From: Methanoculleus marisnigri JR1 | Lineage (GTDB): Archaea > Halobacteriota > Methanomicrobia > Methanomicrobiales > Methanoculleaceae | Direction of reading: 5' to 3' | NCBI RefSeq assembly: GCF_000015825.1 | Contig: NC_009051.1 | Span: 924,695-988,694 of the forward strand | DNA: 64,000 nt | Shown here: piece after piece, positions 25,922 to 34,570 of the stretch | How the letters are laid out: each line of letters starts with the position of its first letter | How positions within the stretch are numbered: the first letter of the stretch is position 1 | Made by a program: the position numbers and the translations under genes | Notes under the pieces: generated by a model | Database searches by the model: none | The model's input: the letters and a program-made list of their open reading frames with translations, nothing else | What the model was told of the DNA's origin: nothing

Positions 25922-26698
25922 ATGGAGTTCATCCGGGCGTGTGAAGACGTGGCGGGGGCGGTACGCGATGCAATAGCAGGCATGGTCGGAACGCCGGAGG
26001 CAGGGGCGTACGTCAAGATGGGCGCGGACGGCACGCCCACGAAGAAGATCGACCAGGTGGCTGAAGAGATCATCGTGGACTACTTCACGTGCCACCCGTT
26101 CTGCCGGCGCCTGATCAGCGAGGAACTCGGGTGCGCCGAGATGGGCGGGGAGAGCGGAACCATCTTCCTCGACCCGGTCGACGGCACCTACAACGCCGTG
26201 GTCGGGATCCCCTTCTACGCCCTCTCGATTGCGTATGCAGAAGAAGGGGTCGTGCAGGCGGGATACGTCCAGAACCTCGCCACGGGCGAGACCTTCCACG
26301 CTGTCCGGGGCCGGGGCGCCTGCCTCGACGGGCGGCCCATCCGCGTCTCGGGGGTATCGCTCCTCGAAGAGAGCGCCATGAGCGTCTACGGCCGGAAGTT
26401 CGACCCGACGCGTGTCCAGATGATCGGCCGGAAGATCCGGCGGTGGCGCCTCCTCGGCGCATCGGCGCTCGAGCTCTGCTACGTCGGGTGCGGCCGCATC
26501 GACGGTTTCATCGACGTGCGGGGAACGCTCCGGGTCACCGACGCGGCGGCGGGGATGCTGGTCTGCGAGGAAGCCGGCGGGAAGGTCTCCGATCTCGAAG
26601 GAAATGCCCTTGTCTTCCCCGACGAGGTATCCGTCGGGCGGAGCCTCGTCGCCACGAACGGGATCGTGCACAACAAGGTTGTCGAGTACCTGAGGTGA
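25922..26698 (+). CDS. Inositol-monophosphatase-family phosphatase (FBPase/IMPase or NADP phosphatase)
   Basis: This 258-residue member of the lithium-sensitive phosphatase family has the metal motifs ISEELG, DPVDGTYNAVVG and, near the C-terminus, VTDAAAGMLV. Archaeal members act on inositol phosphate, fructose 1,6-bisphosphate or NADP. NAD kinase follows after 7 bp. In M. jannaschii these two activities are fused in one polypeptide (MJ0917), so NADP phosphatase is a serious option. Inositol phosphatase is the other, as a myo-inositol-phosphate synthase lies 6 kb away. GAGGAG precedes the ATG. Confidence 0.88.
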   Translation: MEFIRACEDVAGAVRDAIAGMVGTPEAGAYVKMGADGTPTKKIDQVAEEIIVDYFTCHPFCRRLISEELGCAEMGGESGTIFLDPVDGTYNAVVGIPFYALSIAYAEEGVVQAGYVQNLATGETFHAVRGRGACLDGRPIRVSGVSLLEESAMSVYGRKFDPTRVQMIGRKIRRWRLLGASALELCYVGCGRIDGFIDVRGTLRVTDAAAGMLVCEEAGGKVSDLEGNALVFPDEVSVGRSLVATNGIVHNKVVEYLR

Positions 26699-26705
26699 AC
26701 CGCGC

Positions 26706-27518
26706 ATGAAGATCGTCCTTGTATCGCGTATCGACGAGGCGGATGCGCTCCGTTACACCGCGTCGCTCGCCCGGGAACTCGAAGGTCTGGGCCACGAGGT
26801 TGCTCTCGAAGAGGGCACGGCGGCACACCTCGGGGAAGGGGGTATTTCGTTTGAGGAGATCGACGGCGACCTGGTCGTGGTCGTCGGCGGCGACGGGTCG
26901 GTTCTCCTCACCGTCCACCAGATGAAGAAGCAGGTTCCGGTTCTCGGGATCAACTGGGGCGAGGTGGGATTCCTCGCGGATCTGGAACCCGACGAAGCAG
27001 GAACGTTCTTCGCCGCCCACACGGAAGGGTTTCATATCGAGCGCCGGATGCGGGTCAGCCTCTCCGTCAACGGGGTACCGCTCGGCGATGCCCTCAACGA
27101 GGGGCTCGTCGTCACCGATCGGCCGGCGAAGATGCTCCGGTTCGGCGTTTACGTCGACGGCACGCCCGCGGAGCGGTTCCGGGCCGACGGCCTGCTCGTA
27201 TCGACCCCGACCGGATCGACCGCATACGCCATGAGCGCGGGAGGGCCGATCGTCGACCCGCAGATCGAGGGTTTCCTCCTCGTGCCGCTCGCGCCGTATA
27301 TGCTCTCGTCCCGCCCCCATCTCATCAGCACCGGGAGGAACCTCGAGATCACCCTCGAGACCGAGAAACCGGCGCACCTCGTCATCGATGGGCAGAGCAC
27401 GTTCGAACTCGAAAAAGAGGCTACCCTCACGGTCAAGAAGTCGGATCAGCCCGCCCTCTTCGTCCATACGGGCAAACCGTTCTTTGAGAAGGTGAACCAC
27501 AAACTGCGCAACCTCTGA
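26706..27518 (+). CDS. nadK: NAD kinase
   Basis: NAD kinase makes NADP from NAD and ATP or polyphosphate. The 270-residue protein has the diagnostic GGDGS motif (VVVVGGDGSVLLTVHQ, about residue 62), the NWGEVGFLADL motif and the second glycine-rich block STPTGSTAYAMSAGGP. Length and order fit archaeal NadK. It follows an IMPase-family gene after 7 bp, probably in one transcript. Confidence 0.96.
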   Translation: MKIVLVSRIDEADALRYTASLARELEGLGHEVALEEGTAAHLGEGGISFEEIDGDLVVVVGGDGSVLLTVHQMKKQVPVLGINWGEVGFLADLEPDEAGTFFAAHTEGFHIERRMRVSLSVNGVPLGDALNEGLVVTDRPAKMLRFGVYVDGTPAERFRADGLLVSTPTGSTAYAMSAGGPIVDPQIEGFLLVPLAPYMLSSRPHLISTGRNLEITLETEKPAHLVIDGQSTFELEKEATLTVKKSDQPALFVHTGKPFFEKVNHKLRNL

Positions 27519-27591
27519 CCCTGCCGATACCTCGAACAAAGATTTTATGAGTGACCGCGGGGATTATCTGCACAGAGGAGTGAGCACGATT

Positions 27592-28308
27592 ATGGAAGAC
27601 CAGATGCGCACGGAGATCGCCTATCCGGAGATCGCGGAGACGCTGAAGAAATCCCTCGACCTGCGGGGCTCACCGGTCGCGGTGAAACTCGCAAAGAACC
27701 CCGAAGGCATCCCCGAAGGGGTCGGGCCGATCGACGAGACTGTCCGCCACTGCCAGATGATCACCCGGGCGCGATTGAACGGCGAGATCTTCTACGCGAC
27801 CGCCGACAAACACGTATGCATGGGGGGTGGCTGGGCCCTCGGGCTGAAGGAACTCACGCCGAGCCTCCGCTCGGGAGAGTTCTACTACAAACTCGGCAAG
27901 TTCGAGAGCTGGGCCGCCTGTATGCGGACCATCCGGCAGGTGCCGCACGTCCCGGAACTCGAGACGTATGCGACCGTCTATGCGCCGCTTGAGAAGACGC
28001 CGTTCGACCCGCACGTCGTCGTCATCGTTGCCGAACCACGGGCGATGCTGAAACTCGCGCAGACGACGCTCTACCTGCTCGGAGGACGGATCGAGTCCAC
28101 GATGGCGGGGATCCAGTCGGTCTGTGCGGACGCGACCGCGCTGCCCTACCTCACCGGAAAGATCAATTACTCGCTCGGGTGCGACGGTTCGCGGCGGTTC
28201 TCGGGGATCGAGGACAACGAACTCGTCATGGGCATCCCCGCCGAGCTCCTTCCCGAGTTTGCCCGGGCGCTTCCGGTCGTCACCGCTGCACCCGGGTCGG
28301 TGAAGTAA
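27592..28308 (+). CDS. DUF169 family protein
   Basis: This 238-residue member of DUF169 (PF02596) is common in methanogens and sulfate reducers; its function is unknown. Visible features are the N-terminal LRGSPVAVKLAKNPEGIPEG, CQMITRAR, and a cysteine/glycine motif CMGGGWALGL. Conserved cysteines suggest a metal or cofactor, but that is inference. Start chosen at ATG 27592 with GGAG eleven bases upstream; the frame is open 15 codons further. Confidence 0.8.
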   Translation: MEDQMRTEIAYPEIAETLKKSLDLRGSPVAVKLAKNPEGIPEGVGPIDETVRHCQMITRARLNGEIFYATADKHVCMGGGWALGLKELTPSLRSGEFYYKLGKFESWAACMRTIRQVPHVPELETYATVYAPLEKTPFDPHVVVIVAEPRAMLKLAQTTLYLLGGRIESTMAGIQSVCADATALPYLTGKINYSLGCDGSRRFSGIEDNELVMGIPAELLPEFARALPVVTAAPGSVK

Positions 28309-28426
28309 CAAAGCCCCCCTCTCTATTTTTACGGTACACCTCCCCGTCGAAGGACTGTTCCCGGGTATAAGGCTTATCACCCCGGCAGGTCAACTATTCA
28401 GCAGGTGGTTTTTTTTGCAGGTATCC

Positions 28427-28915
28427 ATGAAGCTCGAGATGAGGGACCAGCCCGGACAGCTGGTCGCAGCCCTCCAGCCGATCTCGGCTGTCGGGGGAAA
28501 TATCATCGCGGTTATCCACCAGCGGGAGACGCCGGCGGCTACGGAGACGCTGGACGTCCAGATCGTGCTGGAACTTCCCGAGGGCCGCCTTGAGAAACTC
28601 CTTGAACTGCTCCGGGAGCAGGGCGTCAACGTCGTGCGCATCGGCGAGGAGCGGCTCCTCTACGAATGCACGCTGATCACGATCGGGCACCTGATGCACA
28701 CGGATCTCTCCGACACGGTCGACCGGATCGACACGACCGGCTCGGCCGAGGTGACGGATCTCTCTCTTGCCATGCCCGCGATCAGTTCCCCGTCGTCGGC
28801 CCGCATCACCATCCGTTCGACCACCCGCGAGGAGATGAAGAAGGCTATCCGGATCCTGCGCAGCGTTGCGGAGCAGAAGGATCTCCTCATCATCGAGCCC
28901 CTGGAGGATGCATGA
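28427..28915 (+). CDS. ACT-domain regulatory protein
   Basis: This 162-residue protein has an N-terminal ACT domain (MKLEMRDQPGQLVAALQPIS, VGGNIIAVIH) and a second half of similar length. ACT domains bind amino acids and control enzymes. The homoserine dehydrogenase gene overlaps its stop codon (ATGA), so this is probably the separate regulatory part of that enzyme, which itself lacks an ACT domain. AGGT precedes the ATG; an in-frame TTG lies four codons earlier. Confidence 0.85.
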   Translation: MKLEMRDQPGQLVAALQPISAVGGNIIAVIHQRETPAATETLDVQIVLELPEGRLEKLLELLREQGVNVVRIGEERLLYECTLITIGHLMHTDLSDTVDRIDTTGSAEVTDLSLAMPAISSPSSARITIRSTTREEMKKAIRILRSVAEQKDLLIIEPLEDA

Positions 28916-29901
28916 TGCGGATCGCCATACTCGGGTTCGGTTCCGTCGGCCGGGGGATCGCCCGGGCAATCCTTGCAAAAAACCTCGATATCACCGTCAC
29001 CGGTCTTGCCGACTCGCGGAGCGGGGTCATCGACCCGGCCGGGATCGACATTGCGGCGGCGCTTGCCAAGAAGGAGGGAGGTGGCCCCTGCGGCAGCCCG
29101 GACGTCAGCCCCGCGGACGTGGTGGCGAAGGCGGATTACGACGTCCTCGTCGAGGTGACCCCGACGAACGTGGAGGACGGCGAACCGGCGCTGGGCCACA
29201 TGCGGGCGGCCCTCCGGCGGCAAAAGCACGTCGTCACCTCGAATAAAGGCCCTATCGCCCTCGCCTACCCGGAACTCCGGGATCTTGCAGCGGCAAACGG
29301 CGTCTTCCTGAAGTACGAAGCGACGGTCTGCGGGGCGATCCCGCTCATCCACGCGATGCAGGAGGGGCTTGCGGGCAACACCATCTCCAGGCTTTACGGG
29401 GTCTTCAACGGCACCTGCAACTACATCCTCACCCGGATGGCCGAGGACAGCCTCACCTACGAGCAGGCCCTTGCCGAGGCCCGGGAACTCGGGTATGCCG
29501 AAGCCGACCCCACCTACGACGTCGAGGGGATCGATGCGGGCGTTAAACTGGTCATCCTCGCAAACACCATCCTCGATATGCGGACCACGCTTGATGACGT
29601 GGAGAGGACGGGGATTACCCTCCTGACACCCGAAGCCCTGCGGCTTGCGGAGGATCAGGACTGCACCATCCGGCTGATCGGCGAGATCGTCCCGGAGGCT
29701 GGAGTGCTCCGCGTCTCGCCGCGGATCGTCGCAAAAGCGCACCCGCTCGTCGTCGAAGGAACGCTCAACGCGGTCACGGTGGGGACGGACCTCGCCGGGG
29801 ATCTGACGTTCATCGGGAAGGGCGCGGGCTCCATGGAGACCGCCAGCGCCGTGATCGGCGACCTCCTCTACATCCGTGATCGGCATGTCCAGGGTTCTTG
29901 A
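28912..29901 (+). CDS. hom: Homoserine dehydrogenase
   Basis: The enzyme reduces aspartate semialdehyde to homoserine for threonine and methionine. The 329-residue protein has an NAD(P) loop GFGSVGRG at the N-terminus, the catalytic-domain motifs TSNKGPIALAYPELRDLA, YEATVCGAIPLI, GVFNGTCNYILTRM and the EAEADPTYDVEGIDAGVKL block. It has no C-terminal ACT domain, in line with the adjacent ACT gene. A second ATG one codon later is also possible. Confidence 0.95.
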   Translation: MMRIAILGFGSVGRGIARAILAKNLDITVTGLADSRSGVIDPAGIDIAAALAKKEGGGPCGSPDVSPADVVAKADYDVLVEVTPTNVEDGEPALGHMRAALRRQKHVVTSNKGPIALAYPELRDLAAANGVFLKYEATVCGAIPLIHAMQEGLAGNTISRLYGVFNGTCNYILTRMAEDSLTYEQALAEARELGYAEADPTYDVEGIDAGVKLVILANTILDMRTTLDDVERTGITLLTPEALRLAEDQDCTIRLIGEIVPEAGVLRVSPRIVAKAHPLVVEGTLNAVTVGTDLAGDLTFIGKGAGSMETASAVIGDLLYIRDRHVQGS

Positions 29902-31012
29902 ACGGAGAAAACAGTACCTGCGGCTGATGCGTCAGGCGACGCTTGAGAGTGGCTACTTCACGGTGGCCGATATCGCTGAGGCGACCGAGACCCCCCGGAG
30001 CACCGTCCAGGACTGGGTGAACCGCCTCATCGAGGAGGGCTGCGTCCTCATCACGGAGGAGCAGCGGGGGCGGCACGCGGCGCGGTATGCGGCGACCAGC
30101 GTGATGCCGGAGAGCGCCTGCCGCCGGGTCTTCACCACGATCGACGGCGGCGAGGTCGAGATCTACCATGAGTGCATGAGCGGGGGATGTGCAGCGTTCT
30201 GCGAGTTCCATCACGCCCGTGCCGGCGGCGCCCTGCAGTCCGTCCGCCGGGACGGGACGCTGCTCCGCGAGCGGGCGAGCCTCGGGCGCCGGGAGGTGGC
30301 CGTCGGGCTCGATCCCGCGCCGGCAGTCGGGATCGTCGGTGTCTTCCACGAGGACGGCTACATCCGCCAGCAGATCCGGTGTATCGGCGGTCCGGCCTAC
30401 TCGCTCACCGATATGATGTCTTTTGCGGAGGGCGTCTGCGGCGTCACCGTCTGCCGCGAAGGGCCGGTGGTCGAGGGCGAGGTGGTCACCCGGGCGCTCG
30501 CCTACGTCGCCGTCGGGATCGACGACACCGATACCGGGACTGAGGGTGCGACCTTCGCCCTCGCCCTCGCCCTCCTCCAGCACCTCGCGAAACTCGACGG
30601 CGTCATGCCGATCGGCCACCGTGTCGCGATGCTCAACCCCCGGCTCGAGGCCCGGACGGCCGGGAACTCGTGCAGTTGCATCGAGCTCGCGGTGGAGCCC
30701 GGGTTCGTGCCGCGGATCGAGGAGTCCGCCGTGCGGTTCGTCGCCGGCGAGGCGGCGTCCCCCGAGTGGGGCATCGCCGTCCGGCAGGGTTTCCGTGTTC
30801 CCGGCGCGCTCCGGGCATACGGGAGGAGCGCGAGAGAGTCGGTGATCGACCGGGAAGCGGCTGAGAAAACCGCCGGACTCTTCGGAGCACATCTCTACGG
30901 CGGCCGGGGCGTCATCGGGGCGCTCGCGGCGGTCTCGCTCATCGGGCTCCCCCACGATGTGCTCCTCGATCCCGGACGGGACGTCTGCACCGGTTGGGAG
31001 CCGGTGGAGTGA
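29885..31012 (+). CDS. Winged-helix protein with Cys/His cluster and IDDTD domain (TiaS-like or methanogenesis-marker-11-like)
   Basis: This 375-residue protein has three parts. An N-terminal helix-turn-helix covers about residues 10-60 (TVADIAEATETPRSTVQDWV). A segment with HECMSGGCAAFCEFHH could bind metal. The C-terminal half begins VGIDDTDTGTEGATFALALA, the motif found in tRNA-Ile2 agmatinylcytidine synthetase (TiaS) and in methanogenesis marker 11 proteins. It lacks the full TiaS length. I do not assign a function. It overlaps hom by 17 bp and is probably co-transcribed with it. Confidence 0.75.
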   Translation: MSRVLERRKQYLRLMRQATLESGYFTVADIAEATETPRSTVQDWVNRLIEEGCVLITEEQRGRHAARYAATSVMPESACRRVFTTIDGGEVEIYHECMSGGCAAFCEFHHARAGGALQSVRRDGTLLRERASLGRREVAVGLDPAPAVGIVGVFHEDGYIRQQIRCIGGPAYSLTDMMSFAEGVCGVTVCREGPVVEGEVVTRALAYVAVGIDDTDTGTEGATFALALALLQHLAKLDGVMPIGHRVAMLNPRLEARTAGNSCSCIELAVEPGFVPRIEESAVRFVAGEAASPEWGIAVRQGFRVPGALRAYGRSARESVIDREAAEKTAGLFGAHLYGGRGVIGALAAVSLIGLPHDVLLDPGRDVCTGWEPVE

Positions 31013-31170
31013 GGAAGGCAGCGAGTTTGGGAGACCAAAGTGAGGGTTTTGTTGCCTGTAGCGGTTGTCTTTGGGTTCGGTTCTTGAAGTGCTTATTTTT
31101 GAGTGACTCGCGCTTACGATGTGCCTGTTCTTTGACCATTGTCTCACATCCCCGGACACGGATTCCCATG

Positions 31171-31261
31171 GGCTATCGTCATTGGGGGAGGGGCTGACGG
31201 GGAGGGGGGAGCATCCCCCCTCCCCTGTCCCCACCCCCCAGGCGCGATATCCCCACGGTCC
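31171..31261. repeat. Compact copy 2 of the palindromic intergenic element
   Basis: This is the shortest version of the family core: CTATCGTCA, GGGGGAGGGGCTGACGGGG, an 11-bp G-rich stem with its C-rich partner around the loop AGCAT, then CGATATCCCCACGGTCCA. It lacks the hairpin units found in other copies. The rest of 31013-31465 has no supported gene; a TATA-like CCATAAATACCC at about 31426-31437 probably serves the 31466 gene. Confidence 0.7.
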
Positions 31262-31465
31262 ACTGCATCGGGCTTTGTCCTCGCTTTTGTTGTCACATCA
31301 ACCGTGGCAGGAACCCTAATGCCTTTTCACGCTCGTGCTCACAGTGCCGCCGCGTCCATGCTTCCGGTCACTTCCTACCCATCCACCATACACCCCGCCG
31401 GAACCCCCTCTCCCCCGCGCTACCCATAAATACCCGGATAGACACCCCTCATCGAGGCAAAGGCG

Positions 31466-32113
31466 ATGAGAAGCGAACTTGAAGAGGAGATCGGGAAACT
31501 CTCCTCCCTTGCACGGGAGCGGGGCGCGGAAGCGCGGCGGATAGCGGCCCATGACGTCGTCGTCGCGGAATGGGTGCGGTTCAAGTGCCGGTTCGGGTGC
31601 CAGGGTTACGGGAAGCACATGTCCTGCCCGCCCTACGCCCCCACCCCCGCCGAGACCGGGCGGCTGCTCGGCGAGTACAGCACCGCTCTCCTTCTGCGGT
31701 TCGAGGGCATCCCCGGGCATCCCGGCCTCAAACCCGACGAGATACCGCTCGACTTCCACCCGTTCTTCCGCGACCTCATCCTCTGGGTGAACTCGACGGT
31801 GCACCTCCTCGAGAAGACGGCGTTCTACGACGATTTCCCGAAGGCCTTCGGGTTCGGGGGATACCCCTGCATCTACTGCGAACACCTGCACTGCGTCGCC
31901 GAGGAGCACGAAGGGGTCGTCGACGAGAGCATCCGCAGGCTCTGCCGGCATATGGATCTCGTCCGCCCGACGATGGAGGGGGCCGGAATCGACGTCTTCT
32001 CCACCGCCCGGAAGGCCGGATGGGATCTGCACGTCGTCCCCTGCCGCGACCTCGAGTACGGGAAGATCGAGCACGGCAAGATCACCTCGATAGGGCTCGT
32101 CCTCATCGAGTAA
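31466..32113 (+). CDS. DUF2284 predicted metal-binding protein
   Basis: This 215-residue protein of the DUF2284 (COG5423) family is common in anaerobes. Cysteines are arranged as FKCRFGCQGYGKHMSCPPYA and later GGYPCIYCEHLHC, enough to hold one or two metal centres. The family has no known reaction. A TATA-like element about 30 bp upstream suggests a single-gene transcript. It is convergent with the inositol-phosphate synthase gene, 11 bp apart. Confidence 0.85.
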   Translation: MRSELEEEIGKLSSLARERGAEARRIAAHDVVVAEWVRFKCRFGCQGYGKHMSCPPYAPTPAETGRLLGEYSTALLLRFEGIPGHPGLKPDEIPLDFHPFFRDLILWVNSTVHLLEKTAFYDDFPKAFGFGGYPCIYCEHLHCVAEEHEGVVDESIRRLCRHMDLVRPTMEGAGIDVFSTARKAGWDLHVVPCRDLEYGKIEHGKITSIGLVLIE

Positions 32114-32124
32114 CGTACCGGCCT

Positions 32125-33228
32125 TCAGTCGTCCCGGGCGCCCCGGATGAACTCCTCGGTCATGCGCCAGGCGTCGTCGTCCCGGAATTGCACCGGAGGG
32201 TGCTTCATGAAGTAGGCGGACGGTGATATGAGCGGGCCGCCGATGCCCCGGTCGAGAGCGAGCCTGCAGCACCGGATGGCATCGATGACGATCCCCGCGG
32301 AGTTGGGCGAGTCCTCGACGGAGAGGCGGAGTTCGATCTGCATGGGAACGTCCCCGAACAGCCGTCCTTCCATTCTGAGAAAGCAGACCTTGTTATCCTT
32401 CTGCCAGCAGACGTAGTCGCTTGGGCCGATGTGGATGTTATCGTCGTCGAGAGGCACTTCGAGGACCGATTGCACCGCTTCGGTCTTCGACGTCCTCTTC
32501 GAGGCGAGGCGGTCGCGGTTGAGCATGTTCAAAAAGTCGGTGTTGCCGCCGGTGTTCAACTGGTAGGTCCGGTCGAGCCTCACTCCTCGCTGCCGGAAGA
32601 GGTTCGCGAGGACCCGGTGGGTGATCGTCGCCCCGAGCTGGGCCTTGACGTCGTCGCCGACGACCGGAAGGCCGCGTTCGCGAAACCTTGCCGCCCAGGC
32701 CGGATCGCTCGCGATGAAGACCGGCATGTTGTTGACGAGGCCGACGCCCGCCTCCAGCGCACAATCGGCATAGAACCGTGCGGCCTCCTCGGAGCCCACG
32801 GGGAGGTAGTTGAGCAGTATCTCGGCGCCAGATTCCTCGAGCACCCGGACGACGTCCTCGCGCGACGCTTCCTCCTCGTCGGCGAGCACGAACCGGCACT
32901 CCTCCCGATAACCCTGCATATGCGCGGGAAAGCCATCCAGCACCCGCCCCATACGGACGGCGACACCGGTTCCCGGCATCTTTGGGCAGAAGGCCGTGGT
33001 GCAGTTCGGGGGGGCGAACATCGCTTCGGAGACGTCCTTTCCGACCTTCCTCGCATCGATATCGAACGCCGCAGCCACCTCGATGTCGGACGGCCGGTAA
33101 CCGCAGAGGTCCCAGTGCATCAGCCCGATTGCGTCCTTCTCGCTCTTCCCCCGGTAGTATTCGATCCCCTGAAGCAGTGAACTGGCACAGTTCCCGACGC
33201 CCACGATTGCAATCCTGATCGAGTCCAC
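32125..33228 (-). CDS. ino1: myo-Inositol-1-phosphate synthase
   Basis: The enzyme converts glucose 6-phosphate to inositol 1-phosphate, the head-group precursor of archaetidylinositol. The 367-residue protein begins at GTG with the NAD loop IRIAIVGVGNCASSLLQGI. Later motifs are NYLPVGSEEA, VGDDVKAQLGATITHR, LNTGGNTDFLNM and KTEAVQSVL, all typical of the short archaeal/actinobacterial form. GGGGGA precedes the start. An upstream AT-rich stretch at about 33330-33360 is the likely promoter. Confidence 0.93.
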   Translation of the reverse strand: MDSIRIAIVGVGNCASSLLQGIEYYRGKSEKDAIGLMHWDLCGYRPSDIEVAAAFDIDARKVGKDVSEAMFAPPNCTTAFCPKMPGTGVAVRMGRVLDGFPAHMQGYREECRFVLADEEEASREDVVRVLEESGAEILLNYLPVGSEEAARFYADCALEAGVGLVNNMPVFIASDPAWAARFRERGLPVVGDDVKAQLGATITHRVLANLFRQRGVRLDRTYQLNTGGNTDFLNMLNRDRLASKRTSKTEAVQSVLEVPLDDDNIHIGPSDYVCWQKDNKVCFLRMEGRLFGDVPMQIELRLSVEDSPNSAGIVIDAIRCCRLALDRGIGGPLISPSAYFMKHPPVQFRDDDAWRMTEEFIRGARDD

Positions 33229-33630
33229 GACAGTCCCCCGATAGATCCGGTATGCTGCCTGGCGCGCCCTCTCTCGACGGACGCGTCATGCGCAGATTGA
33301 GACGACGCAACCCTCTCCGAGTTGCGTTTTCGACTATAATACGGAGCGGGAAATATAAGGGTATGGTTCGGGAAGCGCCGGGGGTCCATGCCCGGCAGCA
33401 CCGGACCGGAGTATCGGGGTCCTCTGCGGGGTCGCAGCTGCAGTTCCGGCGGCCGCATACGGGCAAGTCCGCTCCGAAGAGCAGGCTATTTCGAACGGGC
33501 GGATACTTGGGCCGTAGCATGCCAAACGACCGCTCGCTGTTCCCGCCTGCGGCAGGCCCCACTCTCCGTAACGTTTTATTACTCCCACACATCCATACCG
33601 GCATAATCCAGATCCTGGAGGTATTGGATT
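33229..33630. promoter_or_regulatory. 402-bp divergent region between ino1 and fae
   Basis: The plus-strand element GTTTTATTACTCCC at about 33571-33584 lies about 50 bp before the fae ATG and is a plausible TATA box. CTGGAGGTATT just before fae is a strong ribosome site. The minus-strand side has CTTATATTTCCC at about 33346-33357 for ino1. The middle holds no gene. Confidence 0.45.
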
Positions 33631-34134
33631 ATGGTTTATTTCGAACATGCACTCATCGGAGAAGCGCTCGTCGGCGAAGGGCCGGAGGTTGCCCACGTCG
33701 ATCTGGTCATCGGGAAGAAGGGGAGCAGCGTGGAGCAGGCATTCGTCACGGCGCTTGCATCGCCTGCACGGGGGCACACGCCGCTCCTTGCCGTGCTCAC
33801 CCCGAACATTCCGGCGAAGCCCCCGACGCTGATGGTCAATAAGGTCACCATCAAGAATGCGGATCAGGCTCTCCTGATCTTCGGCCCGGCCCAGGCCGCC
33901 GTCGCGAAGGCCGTGGTGGACAGCGTTGCGGAGGGCGTCATCCCGGAGGCGGAGGCTGATAACCTGCTGATCATAGCATCGATCTTCATCGAGTGGGACG
34001 CAGCGGACAAGAAGAAGATCCACGACTGGAACTACGAGGCGACGAAGACCGCCATCCGCCGGGCTGTCAGGGGTGAACCGGCGGTTGCCGAGGTGCTTGC
34101 ACAGAAAGATACTGCAAAGCATCCCTTCGCGTGA
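33631..34134 (+). CDS. fae: Formaldehyde-activating enzyme Fae
   Basis: Fae condenses formaldehyde with tetrahydromethanopterin to methylene-H4MPT. The 167-residue protein starts MVYFEHALIGEALVGEGPEV with the histidine in VAHVDLVIG. It continues with HTPLLAVLTPNIPAKP and ADQALLIFGPAQAAVAKAV, all Fae marks. It is the stand-alone form, not the Fae-Hps fusion. In methanogens it may detoxify formaldehyde or feed it to C1 metabolism. It is a single gene with its own promoter. Confidence 0.95.
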   Translation: MVYFEHALIGEALVGEGPEVAHVDLVIGKKGSSVEQAFVTALASPARGHTPLLAVLTPNIPAKPPTLMVNKVTIKNADQALLIFGPAQAAVAKAVVDSVAEGVIPEAEADNLLIIASIFIEWDAADKKKIHDWNYEATKTAIRRAVRGEPAVAEVLAQKDTAKHPFA

Positions 34135-34329
34135 ACTGCCGGCGTGCACCGGCAGGAGCGTGGGGGCGTAGCCGAATGCCCCGAATTGATTGGGCGCGAT
34201 GCGTTCCGTCGCTCCTTAAGATGTCTCTTTTTGCATGTGAAGGATCACGCTGCCGATGAGGGATGCGGAAAAGGCGCTATGCTCTTACAGGAGGGAATTG
34301 GAAGAAAAAGTCGAACCGGAGTTCCTGAT

Positions 34330-34400
34330 GCGCCGACCGGGACTCGAACCCGGGTTTAGGCGTTGGCAACGCCTAGTGATAACCACTACACTATCGGCGC
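34330..34400 (-). tRNA. tRNA-Gly (anticodon GCC)
   Basis: The minus strand folds as a 71-nt cloverleaf without encoded CCA. The acceptor is GCGCCGA paired with TCGGCGC. The anticodon arm is AGGCG-TTGCCAA-CGCCT with anticodon GCC. The T arm is CCGGG-TTCGAGT-CCCGG. The surrounding spacer (34135-34570) shows no other gene. Confidence 0.95.
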
Positions 34401-34570
34401 ACGTCCGTGCTTTCGCACTGTGTGCCTTACAACATGAGTTTTTCAGGCTAATAAGCCTATCGAAGCGCGGCCCGGATCGGGCGGTGCCGCCCCTGCAGGA
34501 TCGCATGATGGACGGCGTTTCCGGTCTAACGGTTGGCCCTGCGGGGGCCGGCCGCACCGCCCCCGCGCAC

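Noticed and set aside
34330-34570. Integration site at the tRNA-Gly gene
   Set aside because: There is no integrase and no duplicated tRNA 3' end nearby.
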